A stretch of DNA of 37,117 nucleotides from contig NZ_CAHJWH010000012.1 of the NCBI RefSeq assembly GCF_903642205.1, forward strand, positions 1-37,117. The letters are read 5' to 3'. A model generated the notes under the pieces. The model saw only the letters and a program-made list of their open reading frames with translations. It made no database searches and had not been told where the DNA came from. Origin of the DNA: Caulobacter sp. S45 (GTDB taxonomy: Bacteria > Pseudomonadota > Alphaproteobacteria > Caulobacterales > Caulobacteraceae). Below, piece by piece: positions 36,010 through 37,117 of the stretch; position 1 is the stretch's first letter; each line of letters starts with the position of its first letter. A program made the position numbers and the translations under genes.

Positions 36010-36179
36010 GGCTTCCTTCCACACGCCCTTGCTACCTCTTCTACCCACCATCTACGGACTCCTTGAACGTCCGCAATCCGCCCGAATGCCCCGCCCTTCC
36101 CGCTCCCGCCCCAAGCTGATCTAACCTCCCCCACGACAACGACGCACGGCCCACCGCGCGCCCACCGGGGAGCCCACCC

Positions 36180-37117
36180 ATGCCCGACCTCCACCACCGC
36201 ATCGTCGGGGCCAACGGCGTCCGCCTCCACCTGGCCGAGCGGGGCTCCGGCCCGCTCGTCCTGTTCTGCCACGGCTTCCCGGAGACCTGGTGGTCGTGGC
36301 GCCACCAGCTTGAGGCGCTGGCCGAGGCCGGCTACCATGCCGTGGCGGTGGACATGCGCGGCTATGGCGAGAGCGAGCGACCGCCCGCCATCGACCAGTA
36401 CACCCTGTTCCACCTGGTCGGCGACATGGTGGGCGTGCTCGATGCGCTGGGCGAGGCGCAGGCTGTGATTGTCGGCCACGACTGGGGCGCGCCGGTGGCC
36501 TGGCACGCGGCGCTGATGCGGCCGGACCGGTTCCGCGCCGTGGCGGGGCTGAGCATGCCCTACCGTCCGCGGGGGAAGAGCCGGCCCACCACGGCGATGC
36601 CCCGCACCGAGGGCGCCATGTTCTACCAGCTCTACTTCCAGGCGCCGGGCGTGGCGGAGGCGGAGCTGCAGCGCGACGTGGCCGCCTCCATGCGCACCAT
36701 CCTCACCGGCGGCTTCGACGGCCGCGACCCCACCGCGATCCCCGGCATGGTGCGCGACGGCCAAGGCTTTCTTGACGGCATGAAGGTCAAACCCGAGCTG
36801 CCGTCCTGGCTGGCGCAGTCCGAGCTGGACGTGTTCGTGGAGAGCTTCGAGGCCAGCGGCTTTGCCGGCGGGCTGAACTGGTATCGCAACATCGACCGCA
36901 ACTGGGAGCTGCTGGCCCCCTTCACCGGCGCGCCCGTGACCGTCCCGGCCCTCTACATGGCCGGCGACAAGGACCTGGTGGTGCGCTTCCCCGGCATGAT
37001 GAAGGCCATCGAGGGCCTGAAGCGCGACGTGCCGCTGCTTCGCGAGACCCTCCTGCTCCCCGGCTGCGGCCACTGGACCCAGCAGGAGCGCGCCACCGAG
37101 GTGAACGAAGCGCTGAT
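36180..37117 (+). CDS. Epoxide hydrolase (alpha/beta hydrolase), C-terminal end missing
   Basis: The frame opens at ATG 36180 and is open for 312 codons to the right edge. It has the HGFPETWWSWR oxyanion region, the nucleophile Asp in GHDWGAPVAW (~101), a Tyr-containing cap (GAMFYQLYFQAP, LNWYRNIDRNW), DKDLVV near the acid site, and GCGHWTQQE near the catalytic His. This is the epoxide hydrolase signature of Asp nucleophile and cap tyrosines that protonate the epoxide, so hydrolysis gives a diol. GGGGAG lies 8 bases upstream. Only a few C-terminal codons are probably missing. Confidence 0.92.
   Translation, partial: MPDLHHRIVGANGVRLHLAERGSGPLVLFCHGFPETWWSWRHQLEALAEAGYHAVAVDMRGYGESERPPAIDQYTLFHLVGDMVGVLDALGEAQAVIVGHDWGAPVAWHAALMRPDRFRAVAGLSMPYRPRGKSRPTTAMPRTEGAMFYQLYFQAPGVAEAELQRDVAASMRTILTGGFDGRDPTAIPGMVRDGQGFLDGMKVKPELPSWLAQSELDVFVESFEASGFAGGLNWYRNIDRNWELLAPFTGAPVTVPALYMAGDKDLVVRFPGMMKAIEGLKRDVPLLRETLLLPGCGHWTQQERATEVNEAL

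Noticed and set aside
36006..37073. A 355-codon minus-strand frame opposite the epoxide hydrolase
   Set aside because: The plus strand has all epoxide hydrolase motifs in order; the minus frame is a shadow.

Overview
This 37.1 kb window is very GC-rich chromosomal DNA and reads like an alphaproteobacterium of the Caulobacteraceae, most like Phenylobacterium or a close relative. This is inference from gene content, Caulobacter-style promoter sequences, an EcfG-type stress promoter and the dispersed palindromic repeats. No search was run. Most of it is ordinary housekeeping and accessory metabolism, with a few unusual arrangements. I found no tRNA, rRNA, CRISPR array, transposase or phage genes.

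Layout. 1-3 kb: a truncated redoxin-like gene diverges from a large FkbH-like HAD-IIIC protein, which overlaps a gene for a small exported protein. 3.2-5.4 kb: the HslVU protease genes, with a small membrane-protein gene on the opposite strand between hslV and hslU. 5.5-7 kb: a MoeB/ThiF-type E1-like enzyme that overlaps tail-to-tail with a GDSL-like lipoprotein whose catalytic residues look lost. 7-9.8 kb: an EmrA-like membrane-fusion protein and an outer-membrane efflux lipoprotein, without the usual EmrB pump. 9.9-10.9 kb: an NDUFA9-like NAD(P)-binding protein.

11-17.6 kb: rimP-nusA, preceded by a clear promoter and a leader hairpin with a T-run (a likely attenuator). The genes that usually follow (ylxR, infB) are not there. 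Instead comes a 1338-residue Pls/PosA-family non-ribosomal peptide synthetase with adenylation and carrier domains, six membrane segments and three tandem hexapeptide-like domains. This is the architecture of epsilon-poly-lysine synthetase, and its specificity pocket suggests a basic amino acid. It is the most interesting biosynthetic gene in the window.

17.9-26 kb: a beta-ketoadipyl-CoA thiolase, a nitroreductase, a hemolysin III (PAQR) protein, a small secreted protein, a Baeyer-Villiger-type flavin monooxygenase and, convergent with it, a 1076-residue fatty-acyl-AMP ligase/ACP/thioester-reductase fusion. 26-29.5 kb: a membrane protein under a near-perfect general-stress promoter, small uncharacterised proteins, a phenol-MetA-type outer-membrane barrel and a DUF1345 protein. 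29.5-32.2 kb: nitronate monooxygenase and two hotdog/MaoC-type proteins. 32.5-34.3 kb: an ABC-F ATPase and a DUF3606 protein. 34.3-36 kb: a mosaic of palindromic repeats, then a lower-GC glycoside-hydrolase-like gene broken by one in-frame amber codon. The window ends inside an epoxide hydrolase gene.

At least four families of dispersed palindromic repeats occur. One copy forms the 3' end of rimP and so encodes a C-terminal tail, and another lies at the 5' edge of the efflux outer-membrane gene.
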